From: CAZKGE01 sp964636405
Lineage (GTDB): Bacteria; Bacillota; Clostridia; Christensenellales; CAG-138
Length of the DNA: 42,617 nucleotides
Direction of reading: 5' to 3'
NCBI GenBank assembly: GCA_964636405.1
Contig: CAZWSI010000018.1
Location: 1-42,617, forward strand
The position numbers were made by a program, and so were the translations under genes. Positions 15,733 through 23,875 of the stretch are shown in pieces (within the stretch, counting starts at the first letter, position 1; every line of letters starts with the position of its first letter). Under the pieces are notes generated by a model. The model saw nothing but the letters and a program-made list of their open reading frames with translations, made no database searches and had not been told where the DNA came from.

Positions 15733-18700
15733 TTATTCGGGATCAGCCAGGCTTTTGAGAAGCTTTTGGCTTCCAAGTCGCAGAATACTGATGGTGCAGC
15801 CGGTCAGGAAACAAAGCATATACACGGCCATGCAGATAAGCTCCGCGCGCCCAAGGCTGGCGCGCAGCGCCCAGACGGCGGCGGCAAGCGCGCAGCCGGC
15901 CAGCGCGAGCATCAGATATTCCAGAAAATACGAGCAAAACGCCGTATCGCGCCGCGCGCCGAGCGAGCGCATCATGGCAAGCTCGAGCCGCCGTCCCGCC
16001 ATCATCAGATAGGAAATCACAAAGCCCAGCGCGCCGGCCAGCGCAAAGAGCACGGGCAGGAGAATTTCGAGATAACGCACCTGCCGTGTGAGCCGGTCGC
16101 GGCTTGCAAGGAATTCCGCGTCTCGCACAAGCACGGTGGTGCGCTTCGCGTTCATGTCGCCGACGGAGCTGTATTTCTGCTCGGTCAGGAACGCGCGGAA
16201 CGCGTCGAGCTCGGCGGCGCTTTTGAGGCGGAAGCTGGCCGCGCAGTAGGTGGGGCCCACATACCATTTGGCCATGCAGAGCGGCGCGTAGATATTGTCC
16301 TTGCCGCCGTAGCGCTGGAAGGAGCCGACAACGTACAGGTGTATGGAATAGAATTCATAATCCAGCGCGAGCTTGATCGTATCCCCGTAGTTCACGCCGA
16401 ATTCCTTCATAAAATCGGTCGAAACAAGGCAGGGCAGCGGATCGCCGTTATAAAAGATGTTGACGTACATCTTCTCCTCATGCCCTGCGGCGGACTGCGT
16501 ATAGGTGACGGCGGATTCCCCATCGGAGTCGGCCGCCGCGTTCGCTGAACCGGGCCATGAAGGGGCGTTGCCAACGAACATGGAGGCGTCGCAGCCGTCC
16601 ATATACTGCGCCTGCATGTCCCCCGAGAAGAAGAACTCCGGCACGGTTTCGATATCGTTGGTAAAAAACACGTCCGATTGCAGCGGAACACGGTTATACA
16701 GGGTTTCCAGCGAATACTTGTTTGTGGGCGGCACAAAATCGGGCACTTCGATTTCCTCGCCCGCTGCGGTGCGGGTCACGCCCAGGAACTTGTACTTTTC
16801 CGAAAGGCTTTTGGATAGGCTCTCTACCGAATCGCTCTCGAGGAGCGTGTTTACGTCCATTTTGCTCAGCGCCATGCCGCCGGCGGTTTTGCCGCTTAAG
16901 TCGGTAAAAAAGCCGGTCATGGGGCTGCGCTCCGCAAGCGTGGAAAGCTGCGTTTTATAGGAACCCAGCGAGGCGGAAAGCGCGCCCAGGAAAAGCAGCA
17001 GCACGAGCGTAACAAGCGCGACGACGGCGCTGCGCCAGCCGCCGCGCAAAACGGAGAGCAGCGCGAACTTCAGCGCGCCGCCGGGCAGGCTTGAGGAACG
17101 CATGCCTTTGGCGGAAACGACCGGCACGGTTTTTTTGCGCGCGGGCTTTTTCTTATGCACATTGTAGAGCGAGATGGCGCGCCGGGCAAAGAGGAGCGTA
17201 GACAAAAGCGCCGCAAGCGCCATGCCGAGCGCCGAGCAGAGCGGCAGCACGGCGGAGGCTGAGGCGCCGCCCGTAAAATCGATGCGAATGCCCAGATTGC
17301 CCGTGCCGTAGGTCGCGATCGATTGCGAAAGATCAGCGAAGCTCTGCGCCACAAGCGCGTTGACCCGGCCGGAAAGCAGCCGCCCAAGCAGCGCGCCGAG
17401 CACCGCGGCGCAACAGGCCAGCAGCGCCGCGCCGGTGAGCAGGAAAACGAGCGTGGGCCCGGTGCCCGCGCCGAGCGTTTGCATGATGCGCACGCTCTCA
17501 TGTTGACGGTACACAAACAGGAAGCCGTACAGCACAAGCACGCCGAGCGCAGCGAAGATGCAGACAATGGTGAGATAACCGGCCGTTCGCGCAAGATCCT
17601 TGACCCCGGCGGACATGAGCGCGTAGCCCTGATCATACATGGTGACCTGGCAGCGGGCCGGGAGGCTTTCGGATACGTCCGTATAGAACTGGTTCGCGTC
17701 GTCGTTGCGCACGATGGCCGTGCCAAGCTGATACCCAAAGGGCTCCGCCGTTGCGGGGATGGCGCGGCTTGGCGTGTAGAGCGAGTGATAGCTTTCGGGC
17801 GTTTGCCGCATGACGCCCACAATGGTGTAGCCTTGTTCACCGCGCGTGCCAAGGTACTTTTCGTTATCGTAGGCAAGATAGGTCAAGGCGAGCGTATCGC
17901 CCAGCGAAACCTCAAGCCCGGACATGGCAAAATCAGACACGATGCATACCGGCGCGCCGGTCGCAATCTCCTCCTCTGTAAAATACCGGCCCTCTGAGAG
18001 CGAGATTTTCTGCTGGTGAAGGGGCAAAAACGCCTCGGGCTCATCGAGCGCGTAAACGCTCACCGCGCCGTTCATGAGCTCGTAGATATCCGTGCTCTGC
18101 GCAAAGGGCGCAGGCGGATCGCCCAAAAATGCGTCCACACGCTCCGTTACGTCGAGCCATGGAACCGCATCGGCCTCGTCCACGCATTCCGGGAAGGCCT
18201 GTAGCATAAAGCAGGGGATCATGGTTTCCCCGATAAAGAAGCTGCCGTGGAGCGCATAGGTGCGGTCGAGCTGGGGCTCAAAATCGAAGCCGCCCATCTC
18301 AAGCCGCACGGCCAGATTGTCGCGGCTGCGGAAGACATAAAGCGAATCGATGCATTGGCCCATATAGATATCGTGGCTCTTGACGTAACCGATGGAATTC
18401 ATGACAATGACGGCGGATTGACGGAAGGGCGCGGCGCCGGAGCGGCGCTCGTAGCCCGCGACGTTTGCAAGGGTTTCGCCGCCGGGCGTATAGGACAGCA
18501 CGCTGGCGTTGCGGGTTACAAGGCTGTGGTCGAACGAAGAAACCGCCTCAGCGCGCCCCGTGTCGTAGGCCCAGCTGTCGGGATAGCCGTCGCCGCAGTA
18601 CTCCAAGACCGCAAGCGTGGTGTATGCCTCGTCCATGGCGGCTAGCTGCGCCTGACTTTCCGCATAAAGGCCCACGCCAAGGAAAAGCAGCGCAGTCAGG

Positions 18701-18783
18701 GCGGTGAGCAGCAGCAGAAAGAGGAGCGACCGGCCGCGGCCGCGCACAATGTGCTTCAGGCTTGTGATAAAAGCAACGCGCAT
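15733..18783 (-). CDS. FtsX-like ABC permease, large two-unit form
   Basis: A 1016-residue membrane protein. A first transmembrane helix (about 20-40) is followed by a long extracytoplasmic domain, a cluster of helices with the FtsX pattern (YLTIVCIFAALGVLVLYGF and after), a cytoplasmic KKKPARKK stretch, a second helix, a second large external domain and a final helix cluster with MMAGRRLELAMMRSLGARR. The two halves make this a fused pair, so one polypeptide may supply the whole membrane unit. ATG 18783 is preferred over 18792 because GGGGGG abuts the latter. No two-component system is adjacent. Confidence 0.88.
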   Translation of the reverse strand: MRVAFITSLKHIVRGRGRSLLFLLLLTALTALLFLGVGLYAESQAQLAAMDEAYTTLAVLEYCGDGYPDSWAYDTGRAEAVSSFDHSLVTRNASVLSYTPGGETLANVAGYERRSGAAPFRQSAVIVMNSIGYVKSHDIYMGQCIDSLYVFRSRDNLAVRLEMGGFDFEPQLDRTYALHGSFFIGETMIPCFMLQAFPECVDEADAVPWLDVTERVDAFLGDPPAPFAQSTDIYELMNGAVSVYALDEPEAFLPLHQQKISLSEGRYFTEEEIATGAPVCIVSDFAMSGLEVSLGDTLALTYLAYDNEKYLGTRGEQGYTIVGVMRQTPESYHSLYTPSRAIPATAEPFGYQLGTAIVRNDDANQFYTDVSESLPARCQVTMYDQGYALMSAGVKDLARTAGYLTIVCIFAALGVLVLYGFLFVYRQHESVRIMQTLGAGTGPTLVFLLTGAALLACCAAVLGALLGRLLSGRVNALVAQSFADLSQSIATYGTGNLGIRIDFTGGASASAVLPLCSALGMALAALLSTLLFARRAISLYNVHKKKPARKKTVPVVSAKGMRSSSLPGGALKFALLSVLRGGWRSAVVALVTLVLLLFLGALSASLGSYKTQLSTLAERSPMTGFFTDLSGKTAGGMALSKMDVNTLLESDSVESLSKSLSEKYKFLGVTRTAAGEEIEVPDFVPPTNKYSLETLYNRVPLQSDVFFTNDIETVPEFFFSGDMQAQYMDGCDASMFVGNAPSWPGSANAAADSDGESAVTYTQSAAGHEEKMYVNIFYNGDPLPCLVSTDFMKEFGVNYGDTIKLALDYEFYSIHLYVVGSFQRYGGKDNIYAPLCMAKWYVGPTYCAASFRLKSAAELDAFRAFLTEQKYSSVGDMNAKRTTVLVRDAEFLASRDRLTRQVRYLEILLPVLFALAGALGFVISYLMMAGRRLELAMMRSLGARRDTAFCSYFLEYLMLALAGCALAAAVWALRASLGRAELICMAVYMLCFLTGCTISILRLGSQKLLKSLADPE

Positions 18784-18942
18784 GCATATCATCCCCCCTG
18801 TTTAGGTGATTGTAGCATGACGTATCAGGGCGTTGCAAGGCATGATTATGCAAAAGCGTATTGAATCATCAAATAATTTCTTCATTTTTTGTGCCAATTT
18901 GTCCCCGTTGTGCTAATATATTGCCGGCGGAGGAAAAAACCA

Positions 18943-20286
18943 ATGAAATTTGAGATAAAAACGATTCGGGAATGGATGCTTTGCAAGGAGAAACGGGGCG
19001 CGAAGGCCGTCGTCCGCCTTGTGCTTCGGTTTTTTATGCGTCTTGCCGCCGGCGCGGGAATCGGCGCGCTGCTGGGCCTCGTGGGCGTCGCGTTCCATTA
19101 CGCGGTGGACTATGCGCAAGCCCTGCGCGTGGCGCACCCGCTTTTCCTGTACCTGCTGCCCGTTACGGGCCTTGTGATCGTGCTGGCGTACCGCCTCGCG
19201 GGCGTGAAAAACGATCCTGGGGCGGACGCGGTGCTGCAAAGCGCTTTAAGCGGCGAGCCGGTGTCCGGCAAAATGGCGCCGCTTATCTTCCTTTCTACTG
19301 CGCTTACGCACCTTTCCGGCGGCAGCGCGGGCCGCGAGGGGGCGGCGCTCCAGCTTGGCGGGAGCGTTGCGGGCTTCTTTTCGCGCATGCTTCGCGCAAA
19401 TCGGGCTGAAACGCGCGTTTTTACCGTTTGCGGCATGAGCGCGGCCTTTTCGGCCTTGTTTGGCACGCCCGTGACGGCGGCGGTCTTCGCCATCGGCGTG
19501 TCGGCGGCGGGCGGCGCGCAGTACGCGGCGCTCATGCCCTCCGTGGTGAGCGCGCTTGCCGGCTGCTATATCGCGCGGCTTTGCGGCGTGCCGCCCACGC
19601 GCTTTGCGCTCGCCGCCATCCAGCTTACGCCCGCGAGCTTTTTGAGCGTAACGGCGCTCAGTGTGGCGTGCGGGTTGCTCAGCTTCTTCTTTTGCAAGGC
19701 GATGACGTTTACGAGCGGGATCGCGGCAAAGCGCATCCCGAATCCCTATCTGCGCATTCTGGCGGGCGGCGCGCTGGTTTTGGCATTTACGCTGCTTTCG
19801 GGCACGCGGGATTATAACGGGGCGGGGATGGACGTGATTGCGCGCGCAATTGCGGGCGGCGCGCGCCCGTGGGATTTTGCCGTGAAGCTTTTGCTCACGG
19901 TTGTCACGCTCTGCGCCGGGTACCGGGGCGGAGCCATCGTGCCCGCGTTTTTTATCGGAGCGACCTTCGGCGCGGCGTTTGGGCCGCTGTTTGGGCTTGA
20001 TCCCTGCTTTGCGGCGGGCGTGGGGCTCGTGTGCATGTTCTGCGGCGTTACCAACTGCGCGCTTACCGCCGTGCTTCTTTCCGTTGAGCTGTTCGGCGGG
20101 GACGGGCTTGCGCTCTTTGCGCTGGCTGTGGCGGTGAGCTATCTTGCGTCCGGCAATGCCAGCTTGTACCGCGCGCAGCGGGTATTGCTTTCCAAGTGGG
20201 ATGTGGAGGCCTCGCCCGCCTCGGCGCTTTGCGCGGACTCGCAAGCAAGCGGCGCGCCCGGGGAGGACGCGCCGCCGATGCGGTAA
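18943..20286 (+). CDS. ClC-family anion channel or H+ antiporter
   Basis: A 447-residue polytopic ClC protein. The conserved GGSAGREGAALQLGGS holds the gating glutamate (about residue 132), and GYRGGAIVPAFFIGATFGAAFG matches the second selectivity-filter region. The NCALTAVLLSVELFGG region and the SYLASGNASLYRAQ ending recall the fluoride-exporting subclade, but the GNNLI-like motif expected there is not seen; KNDPGADAVLQ occupies that place. Fluoride, chloride or another anion is therefore open. ATG 18943 follows GGAGGA; TGCTAATAT at 18921-18929 looks like an extended -10. The last ~30 residues are low in hydrophobicity. Confidence 0.88.
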   Translation: MKFEIKTIREWMLCKEKRGAKAVVRLVLRFFMRLAAGAGIGALLGLVGVAFHYAVDYAQALRVAHPLFLYLLPVTGLVIVLAYRLAGVKNDPGADAVLQSALSGEPVSGKMAPLIFLSTALTHLSGGSAGREGAALQLGGSVAGFFSRMLRANRAETRVFTVCGMSAAFSALFGTPVTAAVFAIGVSAAGGAQYAALMPSVVSALAGCYIARLCGVPPTRFALAAIQLTPASFLSVTALSVACGLLSFFFCKAMTFTSGIAAKRIPNPYLRILAGGALVLAFTLLSGTRDYNGAGMDVIARAIAGGARPWDFAVKLLLTVVTLCAGYRGGAIVPAFFIGATFGAAFGPLFGLDPCFAAGVGLVCMFCGVTNCALTAVLLSVELFGGDGLALFALAVAVSYLASGNASLYRAQRVLLSKWDVEASPASALCADSQASGAPGEDAPPMR

Positions 20287-20348
20287 AGGCTGAAAAGAGC
20301 GTTTCGGCAGCGCGAAGGCATTGCGGCCGCGCCTTGCTTGCGGGGCGG

Positions 20349-20855
20349 TTATTCGCGGTACGAAGCGAGAATTTCGCCGAAGTAGAAGGTGTGCGGGTCG
20401 CCCGCCGCATTGGGCAGGCCCTTGTAGTAGCGCCGCAGTATGGAGGGGTCCATGTCTGCAAGGTCGCTTTCCGTTTTAAAGACCACGCGGCACTCAAAGT
20501 GCATCGCGCATCCGCTGAGCGCCTCCGCGCCGCCCGCGCGCGCGGGAAGCGTGCGCATGCCAAGCTGCTTGCACTTTTCGCCGTCCCGACCGGAATGCGA
20601 GCCGCAGTAGGCAAGTTCCTCGCGCATGGCGCCGGGATGTGGGACGCTTACGGTGAATACGCCGTTATTTTCGATCAATTCGTGGGTATAGCGGCTGCGC
20701 CGCACCATCACCGTGCATATGGGCCTGCCGAATACAACGCCGAATTGGCACCAGCCGATGGTCATGGGGTTCGCGGGCGCGCCCGTCATCAAAAACGCGC
20801 CCTCCGAGATCTGCTCGCAGGCCGCCGGGACGAGCTCCAAATAGCTTTGATCCAT
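20349..20855 (-). CDS. flavin reductase-like FMN-binding split-barrel protein
   Basis: A 168-residue protein of the flavin reductase-like family. TGAPANPMTIGWCQFGVVFG near the N-terminus, RRSRYTHELIENNGVFTVS and a central CGSHSGRDGEKC are typical of clostridial members that bind FMN. It may reduce flavins or act as a flavoprotein oxidoreductase with unknown partner. GGAGGG precedes ATG 20855. It converges with the ClC gene; I see no clear terminator in 20287-20348. Confidence 0.88.
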   Translation of the reverse strand: MDQSYLELVPAACEQISEGAFLMTGAPANPMTIGWCQFGVVFGRPICTVMVRRSRYTHELIENNGVFTVSVPHPGAMREELAYCGSHSGRDGEKCKQLGMRTLPARAGGAEALSGCAMHFECRVVFKTESDLADMDPSILRRYYKGLPNAAGDPHTFYFGEILASYRE

Positions 20856-20901
20856 ATCCGTACCCTCCGTTCGTTTTCTTCCTGCTCTATTCTACCGCAC
20901 G

Positions 20902-20965
20902 AAAAGGGGACGCACAAGCGTTTTCCCTTAAGCGAGCGGCTCAAGCGGATTTGCTTTGCGTCCCC
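20902..20965 (-). terminator. long stem-loop terminator after the DUF378 gene
   Basis: On the minus strand GGGGACGCA (20965-20957) pairs with TGCGTCCCC (20914-20906) and is followed directly by TTTT (20905-20902). The 42-nt interior also contains partial inverted repeats (GAGC-G-GCTC), so the transcript end is more structured than a simple hairpin. It occupies most of the gap before the flavin reductase-like gene. Confidence 0.65.
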
Positions 20966-20984
20966 TCCATGCCCGCGCCCCTTG

Positions 20985-21218
20985 TCAGTCGGGCTGGCGT
21001 TCCGTATGACCGTCCGGCTCGGCGAACGTATCGGCGTTCCGTCTGAAAAGCATTGTAATGCCCCAAAGACCCGCCAGGCCGACGAGCGAATAGATGATGC
21101 GCGAAACAACGCCCGTCATGCCGCCGAATATGGACGCGACCAGATCGAAGCGGAACAGCCCGATCAAGCCCCAGTTCAGCGCGCCGATGATCATCAGAAT
21201 CAGTGCAACGATATCCAT
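20985..21218 (-). CDS. DUF378 family small membrane protein
   Basis: A 77-residue protein starting MDIVALILMIIGALNWGLIG, a sequence typical of DUF378, with two hydrophobic helices and a short polar tail. Function is unknown. ATG 21218 is chosen because AAAAGGAGGG lies upstream at proper distance; an in-frame ATG at 21272 would run through the ribosome-site hairpin at 21226-21263 and adds a charged extension foreign to the family. Confidence 0.88.
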   Translation of the reverse strand: MDIVALILMIIGALNWGLIGLFRFDLVASIFGGMTGVVSRIIYSLVGLAGLWGITMLFRRNADTFAEPDGHTERQPD

Positions 21219-21225
21219 ATAAATG

Positions 21226-21263
21226 TCCCTCCTTTTACGCTTATTGTGCGCAAAAAGGAGGGA
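21226..21263 (-). promoter_or_regulatory. hairpin sequestering the DUF378 ribosome binding site
   Basis: In the minus-strand transcript TCCCTCCTTTT (21263-21253) is perfectly complementary to AAAAGGAGGGA (21236-21226), the Shine-Dalgarno region of the DUF378 gene whose ATG begins at 21218. After one bulged T the stem can extend by four more pairs, leaving a 7-nt loop. Translation should be low unless the stem is opened. That it is regulatory is inference. Confidence 0.65.
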
Positions 21264-21293
21264 TTCATACAAAGTGCCGGGTTATGCGCGCGG

Positions 21294-21578
21294 CTAGTCC
21301 CGCGGGTTCTCTTTTTTCTTTTCGGGAAAAATCTCGATTTCAAATTGTTCGAAGGAAACGTTCTCCATAAAATCCCTTGGCGTAAAGACCGTGCGGTTAA
21401 AGCGCTTCAGCTCTGAAACATGCTTTTGCAGCAGCACGGGGCGCGCCAAATCAAGCGCGTGGCAGAGCGGGAGCAGGGTTTCGTTCCAGCCGGTCACGTC
21501 GGAAGGCCGCGCGGGATATTCCCGCACGGCCTCCTGAACGATTTTGTGGTTCGTAATCAGCTTTGCCCAGAGCTTCAT
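21294..21578 (-). CDS. small conserved clostridial protein, function unknown
   Basis: A 94-residue acidic protein beginning MKLWAKLITNHKIVQEAV and ending with a FMENVSFEQFEIEIF segment. I recall similar short proteins in many Clostridia, without an assigned role. The ATG shares a base with the stop of the upstream zinc-ribbon gene (TGATG), so it is translated by reinitiation and should be made together with that protein. Confidence 0.75.
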   Translation of the reverse strand: MKLWAKLITNHKIVQEAVREYPARPSDVTGWNETLLPLCHALDLARPVLLQKHVSELKRFNRTVFTPRDFMENVSFEQFEIEIFPEKKKENPRD

Positions 21579-23734
21579 CAGCTGTTCCAAATGAACCAGC
21601 ACCAGATGTAGGGCAGGCCCGTGTCGCCGTAGGTGCCGACCAGGGTGCCGGCGAAGGTCTTGCTCTTTTTAACGTCGTCGGTACCGATGGTGTTTTTCGT
21701 GCTGCGGTTGCAGAGCACAACCTCCTCGCCCGAGGAGAGCGTCGCCTTAAACACGGTGTACGGGGTCGTGCCGACCAGCTCGGTGATCTTGCCCGCGAAG
21801 GTGTAGTTCCCCGCGGTCGCGGTGCCCGCGACGATCTTGGCGTGCTCCTCTGCGGACAGCTTCTTGGACGCCTTGCGGAAGGTGGAGGAGGAATCGGTGG
21901 GATAGCGCTCCACATAGCAGGACTGCTCGGCATCGTTATAGCCCTCGAGCTTGGCGGAAATCTTCACCTCGTACGCGCCGGGATCGTTTAGGGTGACGGA
22001 GAGGGAGAAATTGCCCGTTTCGCTCGTGGACACGGTGCCGCAGGTCACGCTGCTGGAGGCGCAGACGGCCGTAACCGCCGCGCCCGGCGTAACGGTGCCG
22101 GAGAGGGTGACCTGCCCGTTCGACGCGGTGAGACCGGCCACGTCGTTGGAAATCACCAGAGCCATGTTCTGCACCACATACGGCTCGATGGTAACGGTCG
22201 CGGTCGTGGTCATGCAGTTGTTCTTCTTGGCCTCGACAAGCAGCGTCTCCGGCTCCGTACCGCCCTGCGGCTGGTAGCTTGCCGTAAACACGCCGTTGCC
22301 CTGCTCGTCGGCGTAGACGGTGGTCTGTACGCCGCCGACAAAGACCGATACGGTATGATCGTCCACCGTGCCGGACACGGTGATGGGGGCGTTGCCGTAA
22401 TTGGCGTTGACCGTGTCCGTAAGGGGCTCGGTGAGCGTGAGCGTCAGCGCCTGTGCCGGGACGGTAATCGGCTCGATCTTGAGCTTATAGCTTTCGCCCG
22501 TCGGCGTTGTGACCTGAATATCCGGCTCGATCGTGATGATCGAGGCATCCACCGGCGCGTTGGGTAAAAACGCGGTCTGCGGAATTTGCAGGATCATGTG
22601 ATCGTCGCGCGGGATGGTGATGGTACCGTTGTTGTTGAGGTCGGTGGTCGTATTAATTTGCAGCGTGCTGCCGGTGGGCGCGTACACGTCGATGTTGAAA
22701 ACCGCCGTGCCCGCCTCGGACACACCCTCCTCAATGGTTCCTGTGCCGAGCAGCGCCGTGTTGGCGCCGGTGGACACGCCCGCATTGGGATCCTCCGCAT
22801 CGGGCTGCGGCTCGCTTTGCGGAGCGGAGCCGCCGAACACGGAGCTGATAAGATTATTGATGTTGCCGCCGTAGTTCTTTTTGACAATGTACATGCCGAA
22901 CACGGCGATGAGCGCGACAAGCAGAAGAATCAGCGCCCAGAACAGGATCGTCGTGCCCCTGCTCTTTTGCGCGGGCATATCGTCGTCGTCCTCATCCTCG
23001 TCTTCATCCTCGTATTCGTCGTCCTCGTACGCGTCGTCCTCGTATTCGTCCTCGTCGAGATCACGCGCTTTTTTCCTGGGCGCGGCGGCCTTCTTCGCCT
23101 TGGCGGGGCGAACGGGCGCGATAGCCTCCTCGTCCTCGTCCTCCTCGTCAAAATAGGAGGCGGGCTCGGGCGCGCGGCGCGCGGGCACAGCGGCGGCTGC
23201 CGCTGGACGCTGCGTAGCGCGGCTCATTGCGGGCGTACGGCCCGTGGTGGAAAAGGGTTCCTCGTCTGAAAGCCCAACGTGCGCCCCGCAATAGGCGCAG
23301 AAGGGCGCGTCGGGCAAAAGCTGCTTTCCGCAAACGGCGCAATTGCGGGCGGCTGCGGGTTTGGCCGCCGCAGGTGCGGTTGAAGCGGCGCGCGCGGGCG
23401 CTGCGGGCTTGGCCGCCGCCGTCCGCACGGGCGCGGCGGGGGCGCTGGCAGGCGCGCTTTTTTGCCAATCGGAATCAAAGCCGTCGGAACCCGTATCGGA
23501 GCCGTCTCCGTCCTCATCCGGCGGAATATGCACGGGCGCTTCGGGCGCGCCGCTGTATGCGCGCTGCGGCCAGCTTGGGGCGCGCACAAATTCCCGCGAC
23601 GGGCGGCCCTCCTCGCTCGCGGCCGTATCCAGAGCGGACGCATCCGTGTCCGGGCCGTCCTTTAACCGGGCTGCGCATACCCGGCAATGAGAAAGATGCT
23701 CGGCGTTATAAGCGCCGCATTCTCTGCAAACCAT
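21578..23734 (-). CDS. zinc-ribbon, single-pass membrane protein with large external region
   Basis: A 718-residue protein of unknown function. Two Cys4 zinc ribbons sit in the N-terminal half (Cys 3/6/17/20 and 132/135/146/149), joined by an Ala/Pro-rich linker. A run of Asp/Glu with interspersed Tyr (about 225-252) precedes one transmembrane helix (about 262-284). The remaining ~430 residues, presumably outside the cell, look like beta-rich Ig-like modules (ITVSGTVDDHTVSVFVGG, VTLSGTVTPGAAVTAV) with a C-terminal domain. GGAGG lies 8 nt before ATG 23734. The inside zinc ribbons and outside modules suggest a sensor or scaffold; this is inference. Confidence 0.85.
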   Translation of the reverse strand: MVCRECGAYNAEHLSHCRVCAARLKDGPDTDASALDTAASEEGRPSREFVRAPSWPQRAYSGAPEAPVHIPPDEDGDGSDTGSDGFDSDWQKSAPASAPAAPVRTAAAKPAAPARAASTAPAAAKPAAARNCAVCGKQLLPDAPFCAYCGAHVGLSDEEPFSTTGRTPAMSRATQRPAAAAAVPARRAPEPASYFDEEDEDEEAIAPVRPAKAKKAAAPRKKARDLDEDEYEDDAYEDDEYEDEDEDEDDDDMPAQKSRGTTILFWALILLLVALIAVFGMYIVKKNYGGNINNLISSVFGGSAPQSEPQPDAEDPNAGVSTGANTALLGTGTIEEGVSEAGTAVFNIDVYAPTGSTLQINTTTDLNNNGTITIPRDDHMILQIPQTAFLPNAPVDASIITIEPDIQVTTPTGESYKLKIEPITVPAQALTLTLTEPLTDTVNANYGNAPITVSGTVDDHTVSVFVGGVQTTVYADEQGNGVFTASYQPQGGTEPETLLVEAKKNNCMTTTATVTIEPYVVQNMALVISNDVAGLTASNGQVTLSGTVTPGAAVTAVCASSSVTCGTVSTSETGNFSLSVTLNDPGAYEVKISAKLEGYNDAEQSCYVERYPTDSSSTFRKASKKLSAEEHAKIVAGTATAGNYTFAGKITELVGTTPYTVFKATLSSGEEVVLCNRSTKNTIGTDDVKKSKTFAGTLVGTYGDTGLPYIWCWFIWNS

Positions 23735-23788
23735 TTCAAAAACCTCCGTTCACTCCACGAAGCTGGTAGCTTCCAAGATACCAGTGAT

Positions 23789-23818
23789 ATTATACCGCCG
23801 GCAAAGGAGGGAATGCAA
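23789..23818 (-). promoter_or_regulatory. promoter of the zinc-ribbon membrane protein gene
   Basis: Minus-strand TTGCAT (23818-23813) and TATAAT (23794-23789) with an 18-bp spacer, about 55 nt before the start. Downstream, the leader contains an imperfect inverted repeat (CTGGTA/TACCAG, 23763-23784). Confidence 0.6.
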
Positions 23819-23875
23819 AGAACAATTCGTGAACAATATGTGCGCAAACAGGCAAAAGGGGCAGTTTTGGGCAAG

